From Bacteroides sp. OF04-15BH (GTDB taxonomy: Bacteria > Bacteroidota > Bacteroidia > Bacteroidales > Bacteroidaceae), in contig NZ_QUEM01000019.1 in NCBI RefSeq assembly GCF_003477995.1, forward strand, positions 16,764 to 72,952: DNA of 56,189 nt, written 5' to 3'. Shown one piece after another: positions 26,955 to 36,889 of the stretch. The position numbers were made by a program, and so were the translations under genes. Every line of letters starts with the position of its first letter. The first letter of the stretch is position 1. The notes below the pieces were generated by a model. It was not told the DNA's origin. It did no database searches and saw nothing but the letters and a program-made list of their open reading frames with translations.

Positions 26955-28016
26955 TTATTTCTCTACGTGTTCGTGTTTGATACGCGACAGTCCGATAAAT
27001 ACGGAGGACAGCATGGTGAACACATAAGCCTGAATGAATGCCACCAGCAACTCCAGCGCGTCCATGAAAATTCCGAAAAGAACAGCCACAACCGTCATGG
27101 AACCGTTGATTACGGGACCGGCTTTGACCGTGATAAAGATGATGGCCACCAGACTGAGCACGGCAGCATGTCCGGCCATGATGTTGGCAAACAGACGGAT
27201 CATCAGCGCAAACGGCTTGGTGAAGATTCCGAAGAACTCAATGAGAGGCATCATCGGTATGGGCACCTTCAGCCACATCGGCACATCCGGCCAAAAGATA
27301 TCCTTCCAGTAAGTCTTGGTACCATATACATTGGTCAAGATGAAAGTACACAAGGCCAATACCATCGTTATGGCAATGTTACCCGTCACATTGGCACCTC
27401 CCGGGAAGATCGGAATCAATCCCATCAGGTTATTGATCAGGATAAAGAAGAAGGCCGTCAGCAGATACGGCGCGTAGCGCTTGTAGTCCGGTCCGATACC
27501 GCCTTTGATGACATCATCGTGAATCATCAGAATGAGATATTCCATCATGCCCACTCCTCCTTTCGGAGCTCCCTGCGACACCTCATGGCGTTTGTACCAC
27601 CGCGCGCAGGCCAGCATGATCCATATCAGCAAAGCACTGTTGATCATCATGGCAAGCACATTCTTGGTGATGGAGATATCCCACGGGCGCACCTCCTGTC
27701 CGGAAGCATCACGCTCAACAATCTTGTCTTTGTAGGCTCCATCCCGGGCAATGTAAAGGCCTTCGTAAGTGGCTCCATCCTCCAGTCGTGCCGAGGAGAA
27801 GCAATGCCATCCGGTGCTGCTCTTGACGATGACCGGCAACGGAACGCTCACCACCTTGTCGCCCACGGTTACAATGTGCCATTCATAAGCATCCTGTATG
27901 TGTCCGAACACCACTTCATTGACATCCACCGGTTGCGCCTGTTCTTCGGCACGGGCTCCGGCCGGAAGCATCAGCAGCCCCAAACACAGAATCAATAGTA
28001 AACGAATCTTTTTCAT
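26955..28016 (-). CDS. atpB: ATP synthase Fo a subunit
   Basis: A 353-residue stator subunit carrying the two half-channels for protons. The essential Arg is in ALMIRLFANIMAGH. The N-terminus has a signal-like segment (LLLILCLGLLMLPAGARA) and about 120 extra residues before the membrane core, a lengthening seen in Bacteroidetes. The start codon overlaps the stop of the preceding gene as ATGA, so the two are translationally coupled. Confidence 0.97.
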   Translation of the reverse strand: MKKIRLLLILCLGLLMLPAGARAEEQAQPVDVNEVVFGHIQDAYEWHIVTVGDKVVSVPLPVIVKSSTGWHCFSSARLEDGATYEGLYIARDGAYKDKIVERDASGQEVRPWDISITKNVLAMMINSALLIWIMLACARWYKRHEVSQGAPKGGVGMMEYLILMIHDDVIKGGIGPDYKRYAPYLLTAFFFILINNLMGLIPIFPGGANVTGNIAITMVLALCTFILTNVYGTKTYWKDIFWPDVPMWLKVPIPMMPLIEFFGIFTKPFALMIRLFANIMAGHAAVLSLVAIIFITVKAGPVINGSMTVVAVLFGIFMDALELLVAFIQAYVFTMLSSVFIGLSRIKHEHVEK

Positions 28017-28426
28017 TCCTCAAACTTTCTTTGATATATTTGCTCAAACCTCACAAAGAACTCTGTTTCAAATACCAGAAACCCGATATAATAGAGGATG
28101 AAGGTTAAGAAGCATCTGGCCACCGGTTCCTCGCAAAGCAGACCGTAGAGCAGCAGAAACAGCACACTCAGCAGGAGCTTCATACATTTGGAACCCAGAT
28201 AGACCCAGATTAGTTGTTTTACATTATGACTGCCGAAGAACTCAAACAGAAAGATATAAATCAGTCCATAGATATAGAAGAAAAGAGGAACCAGCGGAAA
28301 ACCCGCAAAGTAATATTCCGGACAACAGAGCCAGAACACACCTCGTCCCAGCAAAGCCAGCACCAACGTCATGATTGTCAGCTTTATGACAAAGACCCTT
28401 CTTGTTTTCTTCCAGAACTGCATCAT
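28013..28426 (-). CDS. Four-helix membrane protein in the AtpI position
   Basis: A 137-residue protein of unknown function within the ATP synthase operon, between atpC and atpB. It has about four hydrophobic segments (ending FILYYIGFLVFE) and a charged C-terminus. In many bacteria a small four-helix protein (AtpI) at this place helps assemble the c-ring, so an equivalent role is plausible, but I see no clear AtpI sequence signature. ATG 28426 lies just after the atpC stop; an upstream TTG would overlap atpC. Its stop overlaps atpB by ATGA. Confidence 0.8.
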   Translation of the reverse strand: MMQFWKKTRRVFVIKLTIMTLVLALLGRGVFWLCCPEYYFAGFPLVPLFFYIYGLIYIFLFEFFGSHNVKQLIWVYLGSKCMKLLLSVLFLLLYGLLCEEPVARCFLTFILYYIGFLVFETEFFVRFEQIYQRKFEE

Positions 28427-28439
28427 CTTTCTTTTGTTT

Positions 28440-28709
28440 TTAATCCTTGGCTTCAATTATATGCTCCACACAAATGGACACGGTGTCGTGATTGACTTCC
28501 ACAAAACCACCCGACACTCCAAACCGATGTGTCGTATCTCCGCCCTTGAACTTGAGCGTTCCTTCCGTCAGGCTGGTGATTAAGGGAGCATGGCCGGGCA
28601 ATACGGAGAACAGGCCGGAAGCTCCGGGGATCTCTACATAGCGCACGTTGCCTTCGAAAATGGTCTTCTCGGGCGAAACGACCTTGAGTGTCAATAAATC
28701 CTTCTCCAT
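28440..28709 (-). CDS. atpC: ATP synthase F1 epsilon subunit, short form
   Basis: An 89-residue subunit at the foot of the central stalk. It contains only the N-terminal beta-sandwich (LLTLKVVSPEKTIFEGNVRYVEIPG, LFSVLPGHAPLITSL). Most bacterial epsilon subunits have about 130-140 residues, with a C-terminal helical hairpin that inhibits ATP hydrolysis; that part is absent here. It lies 7 bases after atpD. Confidence 0.95.
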   Translation of the reverse strand: MEKDLLTLKVVSPEKTIFEGNVRYVEIPGASGLFSVLPGHAPLITSLTEGTLKFKGGDTTHRFGVSGGFVEVNHDTVSICVEHIIEAKD

Positions 28710-28716
28710 AATCCTT

Positions 28717-30258
<1,542 letters not shown>

Positions 30259-30361
30259 TTAAAATAATACTCTTTTTACCTATCTTTATCCTTTCTTCAG
30301 ACTTCCCGAAAACAATGCTGTTTATGATAAAATCCGTCTGATTTTTAATCTTTTCACAGTG

Positions 30362-30393
30362 CAAAAGTAGGAGTTTTTTTTCTTTTTGGTAAA
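30362..30393 (-). promoter_or_regulatory. Promoter of the ATP synthase operon
   Basis: On the minus strand TACTTTTG (30362-30369) is an exact -7 box and TTTA (30390-30393) stands 20 bases upstream. The leader to atpD would be about 115 bases. A plus-strand TAAATTTG (30390-30397), possibly for the LysR gene, overlaps the -33 box. Confidence 0.65.
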
Positions 30394-30436
30394 TTTGAAA
30401 AATTAATTATTTTCATCCTTATCATTAATTTGGCTT

Positions 30437-31387
30437 ATGGAACTGACACCATTGAAATACTTTTGCAAATTGGCGGAAGTGCTTTCCTTCACCGAAGCGG
30501 CAAAAGAATTATTTATCACACAAAGTACTCTTTCACAGAGCATTAAACAACTTGAAGAGGAATTGGGCGCTCCACTCTTCGATCGAATCGGGAAAAAAAT
30601 TTATATCACAGAAGCCGGACAAAGCTTTTTGAGCTATGCGCGCAATGCTCTGGAGGAGATTTCTTCGGGAATTGAAGAAATCAAGGAAAAACAGCAGATT
30701 TTCAACGGCAAAATCCGCATCGGGGTCATCCACAGTCTGTACCCGTTTATCAGCACCTGCATTCTGAAATTTTCACGCCGCTATCCGGATGCGCAGCTGT
30801 CCATCTATTATTCACATTCCATCCTGGAACTGGTGGAGATGGTGAGCAACAACGAACTGGATTTTGCGTTGAGCTACAAGCCCGACGAGGTGGCCTCGGT
30901 GCTGGAAATCCGTTCCTTCCTGAACTTTCCGCTCTGCGTCATCGCCGCCAAGGACCACCCGGCTGCCGTCCGCAAGGTCTTCGACCTGAAGGACCTGAAT
31001 GACTATCCACTCGCACTCTTCCCCAAGAATCTGTATACACGAAAAGTCATCGAAAGAATACTCCTGCAGCAACATGTCAAGGTACGGCCTCAAGTAGAAG
31101 TAAACAGCACGACAATTCTTTTGGAAATGGTTGCTACCGGACACTGGATTTCTCTTCTGTCACAGGATATTGCCCGGCATACCCCTGACTTGAAATCTAT
31201 TCCCATAAAAGGCAGTAGTGAATCGATGCAGGCTGCCTTCCTTTCGCTCAAAGGGAAAAAGAAATCACTGCTCACAGAGAAATTCATCGATATGCTGAAA
31301 GAAATTCATCAGGAAGACAAAAGGGAGCGCATGAGAGAAAAAGAAATGCGCAACGCACAAAACCAGGAAAGTGTACCGACTGAATAA
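30437..31387 (+). CDS. LysR-family transcriptional regulator
   Basis: A 316-residue DNA-binding regulator. Residues 1-60 form the winged helix-turn-helix (LSFTEAAKELFITQSTLSQS, DRIGKKIYITEAG). Residues about 90-295 form the periplasmic-binding-protein-like effector domain (GKIRIGVIHSLYP). A charged tail of about 25 residues follows. It is similar to CynR/CysB-like members, but the effector cannot be read from the sequence. It is divergent from the ATP synthase operon, with under 200 bases between, so it could regulate that operon or itself. Confidence 0.92.
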   Translation: MELTPLKYFCKLAEVLSFTEAAKELFITQSTLSQSIKQLEEELGAPLFDRIGKKIYITEAGQSFLSYARNALEEISSGIEEIKEKQQIFNGKIRIGVIHSLYPFISTCILKFSRRYPDAQLSIYYSHSILELVEMVSNNELDFALSYKPDEVASVLEIRSFLNFPLCVIAAKDHPAAVRKVFDLKDLNDYPLALFPKNLYTRKVIERILLQQHVKVRPQVEVNSTTILLEMVATGHWISLLSQDIARHTPDLKSIPIKGSSESMQAAFLSLKGKKKSLLTEKFIDMLKEIHQEDKRERMREKEMRNAQNQESVPTE

Positions 31388-31413
31388 AACGGCCGAATTC
31401 CCCAACAAAACAA

Positions 31414-31458
31414 TAAGAGTCATATCATTCTCTATTCTCGAGTTTGATATGACTCTTA
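31414..31458. terminator. Bidirectional hairpin between convergent genes
   Basis: A perfect 14-bp stem (31414-31427 with 31445-31458) and a 17-base loop. The stem (TAAGAGTCATATCA) resembles hairpins at 53713-53760 and 53811-53857. T-tracts are weak. Confidence 0.75.
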
Positions 31459-31509
31459 CCTATTATATATAATATCAAAAATTCAGTAGCCTGCCAGTTG
31501 TGTCAGCAT

Positions 31510-33090
31510 TTAGAACTTGAATCCCATGGTCATGGCCACCTGATGACGGTTCAGGTTCACATTGACCGGATCCAGACGGACAGTGCGGTCGCCAGAATAG
31601 TCGGGATCGTTTACGAAACTGTCGTCAAAAGCATAGAAGTCGGCCGACTGAGTACGAATCTTATAAACCAGATCCACATAGAAACTCTTGCGCTTATAAC
31701 CCAGGCCTATGGTATAGAGGTTCGCGTCGGACTTGTTCATGTAATCCGTATAGGTGCTATAGTTCAGGGCATAGGAATCCAAATTCTGATTCATGCGCGA
31801 TGTCTTTTCATAAGCCGTGGCATAATAATTGTAACCGAAGCGTCCGGTCAGACAATCGGTCAGCTTGAATTCCATACCGAACTTAAAGTTATGGCCGGCT
31901 TTCAGGTTCGTGCGGGTATGATCGTTCATGTCCTGATCCTCACGTGTTCCGCCCCAGCTGCCATAATCCACATAACCCATCTTGGTCAGACTATAGTCCA
32001 CATATTCATACTCCGCACCGATGGCAAAGAAATCGCCGATGGTATGTCCGGCACTGACGCGCAGCTTCCACGGAGTGCGCACCGTATAATTCAGATAATT
32101 GTCCTCCGGACCATAATAGCGGTACAGGTTTGCATTGTCGTATTTCCCCTTATCGTCGTAGTGGGTTTCCAGATACATGTCTCCCACCGTTTCGAGGGTA
32201 TAGAAAGTAGGTGTTTCCACGGCCAGACCCAGACGGAATGCCGAATTCTCTATCGGGCGGACTATGAAACCGAACTTGGCATTAATGCCATAGCCCGATG
32301 TGCTTTGCAGAGAGAAGGCATTATAGTCGTAAAAAGAACCCTGCTTTTCATACAGTTCGGTGTAGAAAGACTCAGAATAATAGTCCACATAATCCACGCC
32401 AAAGGTAAATCCCAGATAGAAGCGGTCCTTCAGATTGGCCGACACGTTGAAGTCAAATCCCTGAAGCGAACCTTTCGTGACACGCGCAAACTGGTTACCC
32501 TGCGATGCCTGTCCGTAGAACACGCCCTTATCCGTCTGGTTCAACAGGAAGGCATCATAAGCCGTGGTAGCCAGATCTCCCGGGAAATAGAATGTTTTCC
32601 CGTCGTCGCCCCACGAACCGAACTGATTGGTCAGGCTGGCCAGCTGATGGGTCTGCGACAGTCCTTTGGTATTTCCGTTATCGGCCACAAAAGAGTGGTT
32701 ATAGTTGGCTTTCTTCTGATAGTTGGCACTGAAATTCAGGAACTTCAACACCGGTCCCTGAATCGGGGCATTCAGCACAAAGCCCAACTGATCGAGAGAG
32801 AAATGCGTGAAGTAGTCATTCGGTGCAGTCTTGTCGGCCTGCGTCATCACACTGATGGTTCCTGCAATGTCGTCCTTACGATACAGACCGATACCGGCCG
32901 GATTGGAAGAAATGACCGACATGTCGGCACCCAAGGCACCCAAGGCGCCACCCATACCTACATAGCGGGCCGTTCCGTTCAGATCGGTCTGCGAAGTCAT
33001 CTGCTCGTTGACATAAGTGTTCTGAGCCAGTCCCCGCCCCGGCACCAACAGCAATGCGGCCGCCAAGGCTCCATAATATTTCTTTTTCAT
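31510..33090 (-). CDS. OmpP1/FadL-like outer-membrane protein
   Basis: A 526-residue outer-membrane beta-barrel with a signal peptide (ending GRGLAQ), the family motif SSNPAGIGLYR near residue 60 and a C-terminal Phe. FadL-type channels carry hydrophobic molecules such as fatty acids; the substrate here is not known, and such genes are often labelled hemin receptor without evidence. It starts 35 bases after the upstream aromatic-rich protein gene, so the two probably form an operon. I placed the start at ATG 33090, where the signal peptide begins. Confidence 0.85.
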   Translation of the reverse strand: MKKKYYGALAAALLLVPGRGLAQNTYVNEQMTSQTDLNGTARYVGMGGALGALGADMSVISSNPAGIGLYRKDDIAGTISVMTQADKTAPNDYFTHFSLDQLGFVLNAPIQGPVLKFLNFSANYQKKANYNHSFVADNGNTKGLSQTHQLASLTNQFGSWGDDGKTFYFPGDLATTAYDAFLLNQTDKGVFYGQASQGNQFARVTKGSLQGFDFNVSANLKDRFYLGFTFGVDYVDYYSESFYTELYEKQGSFYDYNAFSLQSTSGYGINAKFGFIVRPIENSAFRLGLAVETPTFYTLETVGDMYLETHYDDKGKYDNANLYRYYGPEDNYLNYTVRTPWKLRVSAGHTIGDFFAIGAEYEYVDYSLTKMGYVDYGSWGGTREDQDMNDHTRTNLKAGHNFKFGMEFKLTDCLTGRFGYNYYATAYEKTSRMNQNLDSYALNYSTYTDYMNKSDANLYTIGLGYKRKSFYVDLVYKIRTQSADFYAFDDSFVNDPDYSGDRTVRLDPVNVNLNRHQVAMTMGFKF

Positions 33091-33125
33091 CTGTGTTTCA
33101 TTTTTAGCATTCAACAAACCGTTGT

Positions 33126-34145
33126 TTAACGAGCGCCGCGGGATACACCGCTACGGCCTCCGCCTCTTGAACTGCCTCCGGAACGCATTGGGGTAGAACG
33201 CTCCATCACCGGACGGGAGAAAGTGCTGTTCGTACGCTCCACAGTGCGCTCAGTGGTGCGGCGCGGTATCACAACCCTACTGCCGCGGTTGCTGTTCTGC
33301 GTGCCTCTTTCGGTAGAGATACGCGCTCCACGGGTAACGCCGGTACGGCTGCTGGATGTGCCCCGCACGGTTGTTCCCTGTACCGGACGGCCACTGGTGC
33401 GGCGCGTCACGCCGGTGCGTCCCAAAGACGGACGGTTGGTGCGGTAGGTAGGATGCGGACGGTAAGACACTCCGGAATAGACCGGCCAATAGTGGTGATG
33501 ATGCCAGTAAGGATAGTGCCAGCCCCAGGACACCCCGAAGCCCCAGTCCCAATACGGGTAGCCGTAATGGAAGCCCCACCAGAAGCTGCTTCGCCACGGT
33601 GAGTAGTAATAAGGATTCCACACGGTCGGGAAGGCATAGGCATAGAAACCGTCGTCATAGACATTCCAGTAAATGGAGTTCGGTCCGTAGCACAAGTCCC
33701 AATAAAGCGGACTGCTCACGGGCACGCCCACGGTGGGCGAACGGAATGCCAGAATGCGCTTGGCATACGCGTAATCCTCGTCCGATCCGTCAAAGCCATC
33801 GACCCACAGTCCGTCTTCTTCCGTTTCTACCGCATTCTGTTCGGCCACAAAATTGGTGTCGGCGTCACTGAAGCGGTAACGGCGGTTATATTCATCCACA
33901 TCGCGTTCGGATGCGGCATCTTCTTGATCTACGAAAGTAAAGGAATAGCCCGGCGAGCTTTTGATTCTCAGCTCACGGGTCGTTGTCTGTTCAGTCTGTT
34001 CTGTCGCTTTTTTAGCCGGCTGCTCTTCCACCTTCTCCGGCTGTGTTTTTTTCTTTGGTATGAAGTACATGTCATCCTGCGCTCTCAGGGAAAGCGGCAC
34101 CAAACCTAGCCCGAGCGCTACCAATACCCATATTCTATTCTTCAT
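33126..34145 (-). CDS. Secreted aromatic-rich and Arg-rich protein, unknown function
   Basis: A 339-residue secreted protein (signal peptide of about 23 residues, ending SLRAQ) that I cannot assign to a characterised family. After a Lys/Glu/Thr-rich segment come an acidic region and, at about residues 144-225, a stretch dominated by Tyr, Trp, Phe, Gly and His with a run of four His (YWHHHHYW). From about 226 to the end it is rich in Arg, Ser, Thr and Gly, with repeated TGVTR and RGT units. The composition suggests an extended, disordered or surface-binding C-terminus. It is the promoter-proximal gene of an operon with the FadL-like protein. Codon use resembles its neighbours. Confidence 0.8.
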   Translation of the reverse strand: MKNRIWVLVALGLGLVPLSLRAQDDMYFIPKKKTQPEKVEEQPAKKATEQTEQTTTRELRIKSSPGYSFTFVDQEDAASERDVDEYNRRYRFSDADTNFVAEQNAVETEEDGLWVDGFDGSDEDYAYAKRILAFRSPTVGVPVSSPLYWDLCYGPNSIYWNVYDDGFYAYAFPTVWNPYYYSPWRSSFWWGFHYGYPYWDWGFGVSWGWHYPYWHHHHYWPVYSGVSYRPHPTYRTNRPSLGRTGVTRRTSGRPVQGTTVRGTSSSRTGVTRGARISTERGTQNSNRGSRVVIPRRTTERTVERTNSTFSRPVMERSTPMRSGGSSRGGGRSGVSRGAR

Positions 34146-34169
34146 AATGATCCATTTTAAGTACCTATG

Positions 34170-34200
34170 CAAATATAGAATATAAGGCGCTGTAAGCAAA
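34170..34200 (-). promoter_or_regulatory. Promoter of the aromatic-rich protein operon
   Basis: On the minus strand TTTG (34197-34200), a 19-base spacer, and TATATTTG (34170-34177) give a full match to the Bacteroidetes consensus. The leader would be about 20 bases. Confidence 0.8.
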
Positions 34201-34251
34201 AAAAAAAGATGTAATAAAAGTTATATAACAGCCTTTTGAGTAAAATTTTAG

Positions 34252-34259
34252 TATCTTTG
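34252..34259 (+). promoter_or_regulatory. -7 box of prmA
   Basis: TATCTTTG matches TAnnTTTG, 36 bases before the start codon. The only nearby TTTG (34235-34238) is too close for a normal -33 box. Confidence 0.5.
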
Positions 34260-34295
34260 TGTAGCAGATTTAATTCATTATAAACTTAACTGAAC

Positions 34296-35159
34296 ATGAA
34301 ATACGTTGAAGTTATCTTCCAGCTGAACCCTTGGAACGAAGCGGCTTCAGACATTCTGGCTGCTTTCTGCGGCGACATGGGCTTTGAAACATTTGTCACC
34401 GAAGAACCTTTCCTGAAAGGCTACATCCAGAAGTCTGTGTTCGACGAGCAGCAGCTGCGCGACACGCTGGAATTTTTCCCGATGCCGGAAGTGGCAATCA
34501 CCTACTCCACCGCCGATGCCGAAGACAAGGACTGGAACGAGGAATGGGAGAAAAACGGATTTGAACCGATCATCATCGGCTCGGAACTGACCGTGCAGGG
34601 CACCGGACACGACTGTCCCTCAAATACCCGATACGAAATCCTGCTCGACCCGAAGATGGCTTTCGGAACCGGAAGTCACGAAACCACATACATGATTCTG
34701 GAGCAGTTGCTCACCATGGACCTGAACGGCAAGGAGGTGCTCGATGCCGGTTGCGGCACCGGAGTGCTGGGCATCATGACGGCACTGAAGGGAGCCGCCT
34801 CAGTAATGGCTTACGACATTGACGAATGGAGCGTGAACAACACCCGCACGAACTGCGCGCTGAACCATGTGGAGAATATCATCGTACACGAGGGCGATGC
34901 CTCAGTCTTGCAGAATCTGGAAAACCGTTTTGATCTGGTGCTGGCCAACATCAACCGCAATATCCTGCTGGCGGACATGCCGCACTTTGTTCGGGTGCTG
35001 AAAAACGGCGGCCAACTGATTCTGAGCGGATTCTATACCGAAGATGTGGCGCAACTGGTCGAAGCGGCCCAGGCATTGGGCCTGGAAAAAGTGCTGCAAA
35101 AAGAGCGCAACGGCTGGGCTTGCCTGCTCCTCGTCAAGCAGAATTCCGGACTGGCATAA
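34296..35159 (+). CDS. prmA: Ribosomal protein L11 methyltransferase
   Basis: A 287-residue cytoplasmic methyltransferase that trimethylates ribosomal protein L11 using S-adenosylmethionine. The N-terminal substrate-recognition domain is followed by DPKMAFGTGSHETT (about 125-138), the SAM-binding loop VLDAGCGTGVLGI (near 150) and LVLANINRNIL (near 210), all diagnostic of PrmA. It stands alone between divergent and convergent genes and ends near a bidirectional terminator. Confidence 0.96.
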   Translation: MKYVEVIFQLNPWNEAASDILAAFCGDMGFETFVTEEPFLKGYIQKSVFDEQQLRDTLEFFPMPEVAITYSTADAEDKDWNEEWEKNGFEPIIIGSELTVQGTGHDCPSNTRYEILLDPKMAFGTGSHETTYMILEQLLTMDLNGKEVLDAGCGTGVLGIMTALKGAASVMAYDIDEWSVNNTRTNCALNHVENIIVHEGDASVLQNLENRFDLVLANINRNILLADMPHFVRVLKNGGQLILSGFYTEDVAQLVEAAQALGLEKVLQKERNGWACLLLVKQNSGLA

Positions 35160-35219
35160 CAGTCTAATTTTCAAGAGGAAACAGGCGCGGATATTTTTCG
35201 CGGAACGAGCCTCAAAAAA

Positions 35220-35274
35220 TCATCCCGAAGAAATTAAAAAATCATTGGGATCAAATACGAAAAACATCCTGATG
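35220..35274. repeat. Dispersed intergenic repeat, copy 2
   Basis: TCATCCCGA, a spacer, TCATTGGGA, a spacer with CGAAAAA, then CATCCTGATG: the same order and nearly the same spacer bases as at 8645-8713. It lies in the prmA 3' gap, just before the terminator. Confidence 0.6.
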
Positions 35275-35289
35275 TCTTTAAGAAAACAA

Positions 35290-35325
35290 AATAATGCCAT
35301 GCCCGCTGATGGGCATGGCATTATT
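35290..35325. terminator. Bidirectional terminator
   Basis: A perfect 15-bp stem (35290-35304 with 35311-35325), a 6-base loop, then CTTTT on the plus strand and an A-rich flank for the minus strand. It separates prmA from the convergent FadL-like gene. Confidence 0.9.
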
Positions 35326-35346
35326 CTTTTAAAGCCTGAAAAGGTA

Positions 35347-36696
35347 TCAGAAGTTATAATTCAAGCTCACTCCAAACACCTTGTTCGTGCGGCCATATAC
35401 GTTGGTTCCGGCCAGTTTGGTACCGTAATAGTCGGTAGAAGCCTTGGTGTAATCACTATACTTGGTCCAGAAATAAGCCACATCCAGACTCAGACTTTCG
35501 TTGAAGTGCACGCGTGCACCGCCACCCAGGGAATAAGAATCGCAGTAGAAGCTGGCATCGGTCTGGAAATCGTCACTGAGTCCGTAATTGGTCTTCTGGA
35601 ATCCGCCACTCAGAGTGAGGTATTTCATCACATCCCATTCCACACCGGCCAGATATTCGTGTGTGCCGTGTTTCAGAGTTTTCTGGCGGTCGGCAGCCAT
35701 TCCGGCATGCTTGTCGTCGAAGAAATGATACTCCACAGAAGCGCGCAGACAAGGCAGAATCTCATAGCCCGCAGCCACAGACAGCATGGCGGGGATGTCG
35801 CTCGGTGTGTTCACACCTTCCTTGTAATCGGCCAGATATGCATCGCTCACATTGAACAGTTCCATTTCGGTATTGACATTCTCAATGTTCAGATTGGCCC
35901 TGAACTCATACTTCAAACCGATATTCAGCTTGTTCCACTTAAAGTCGGCTCCCAGAATCGGAGTCACACCCCATCCCTGCTGGTCGCACTTCAGGTCGAT
36001 GCTGGCCAGAGTAGCATCCGGCAAACCAAGCGCCGGAGCCATTGCCTTGTAATCGTCAGTGAGCGAAGCGTTCAGGAATCCTTCATAACCACCGGTAAAA
36101 TAGTTCATGCGACCGCCGGCATACACCGATACCCAGTCGTTGATCCGGTAGCTCGCTCCCAGCTGGAAGCCATAGATATACTGCTTGCCGTCCATGGCAG
36201 AGTTGATGCGATACATGTTCGGCTTGACCATACCGCCGGTCTTCTGCGAAATCAGTCCTGTAGCCAGGGCATTGAACATGGGAAGACCGTTGCTGAACGA
36301 TGCCTTACCGCCACCGCCGGTAATGGCAAAAGCCGCAGAAACCACCCACTTGTCTTTTTTATACGCTCCGTGGAAGGAAGGGATGATCGGTGCCGACGCC
36401 GTACCCTTGAAATATTGGGTCGTGTTCTGGCCGTCCATCGTCCACAGAGGAGAAGTGGCGTGAATCTCACGGGTCTGGTAAGCACTCTGTCCGGTGAGGG
36501 AAAGAAAGAAACCGTCTTTCTGAAGGAAAGCCAGACCGGCCGGGTTACTGTATGCTCCGTCTATGTCGATTGAGGCACCACGGGCAGCCATACGCAGGAA
36601 GGCTGCATGCTGGTTGGTGTTGGTCAAATAGTCGCCGGCATAAAGCGGACTGCATGAAATTAAAGCAAAAGCTCCGATAAATAAATTCTTTCTCAT
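35347..36696 (-). CDS. OmpP1/FadL-like outer-membrane transporter
   Basis: A 449-residue outer-membrane beta-barrel: signal peptide (IGAFALISCSPLYAG), then TNQHAAFLRMAARGA and YSNPAGLAFL, the FadL/OmpP1 hallmark. It is closer to classical long-chain fatty-acid transporters than the other FadL-like protein of the window. It stands alone with its own -7 box and a terminator after it. I placed the start at ATG 36696; a longer frame lacks a signal. Confidence 0.88.
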   Translation of the reverse strand: MRKNLFIGAFALISCSPLYAGDYLTNTNQHAAFLRMAARGASIDIDGAYSNPAGLAFLQKDGFFLSLTGQSAYQTREIHATSPLWTMDGQNTTQYFKGTASAPIIPSFHGAYKKDKWVVSAAFAITGGGGKASFSNGLPMFNALATGLISQKTGGMVKPNMYRINSAMDGKQYIYGFQLGASYRINDWVSVYAGGRMNYFTGGYEGFLNASLTDDYKAMAPALGLPDATLASIDLKCDQQGWGVTPILGADFKWNKLNIGLKYEFRANLNIENVNTEMELFNVSDAYLADYKEGVNTPSDIPAMLSVAAGYEILPCLRASVEYHFFDDKHAGMAADRQKTLKHGTHEYLAGVEWDVMKYLTLSGGFQKTNYGLSDDFQTDASFYCDSYSLGGGARVHFNESLSLDVAYFWTKYSDYTKASTDYYGTKLAGTNVYGRTNKVFGVSLNYNF

Positions 36697-36723
36697 TTTT
36701 TCTGGTTTTGTCATTCAATGCGG

Positions 36724-36731
36724 CAAAGATA
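36724..36731 (-). promoter_or_regulatory. -7 box of the FadL-like gene
   Basis: TATCTTTG on the minus strand matches TAnnTTTG, about 28 bases before the start codon. No good -33 box is visible. Confidence 0.5.
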
Positions 36732-36852
36732 ATAGTTTTTCTTGAAACTGTTTCTATTGAAACCATTTATTTCTGAAAATTTCTTCACAAAAGCAAAAAA
36801 ACGGCCTGATTTGAAAAACGAAAACCTCAAAAAGCGGCAGAAAAACAAAAAA

Positions 36853-36889
36853 CCTGATGAAACGGATCTGCTTAATCCGATTCATCAGG
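36853..36889 (-). terminator. Terminator overlapping the lysozyme stop codon
   Basis: CCTGATGAA and CGGAT (36853-36867) pair with ATCCG and TTCATCAGG (36875-36889), with one A-A mismatch. T-rich sequence follows on the minus strand. The stop codon (36872-36874) lies in the loop, and the right arm encodes the last residues of the GH25 protein. Confidence 0.8.

Noticed and set aside
30425..30432. TTAATTTG just before the LysR start as a -7 box for a leaderless message
   Set aside because: It misses the second conserved base of TAnnTTTG and has no -33 partner; A/T-rich chance match.
31510..33090. Hemin receptor
   Set aside because: No TonB box, plug or haem motif; NPAG and overall layout place it with OmpP1/FadL channels.
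31498..33129. Plus-strand open frame of 543 codons
   Set aside because: Antisense to the FadL-like gene; no signal peptide or domain; a shadow of biased codon use.
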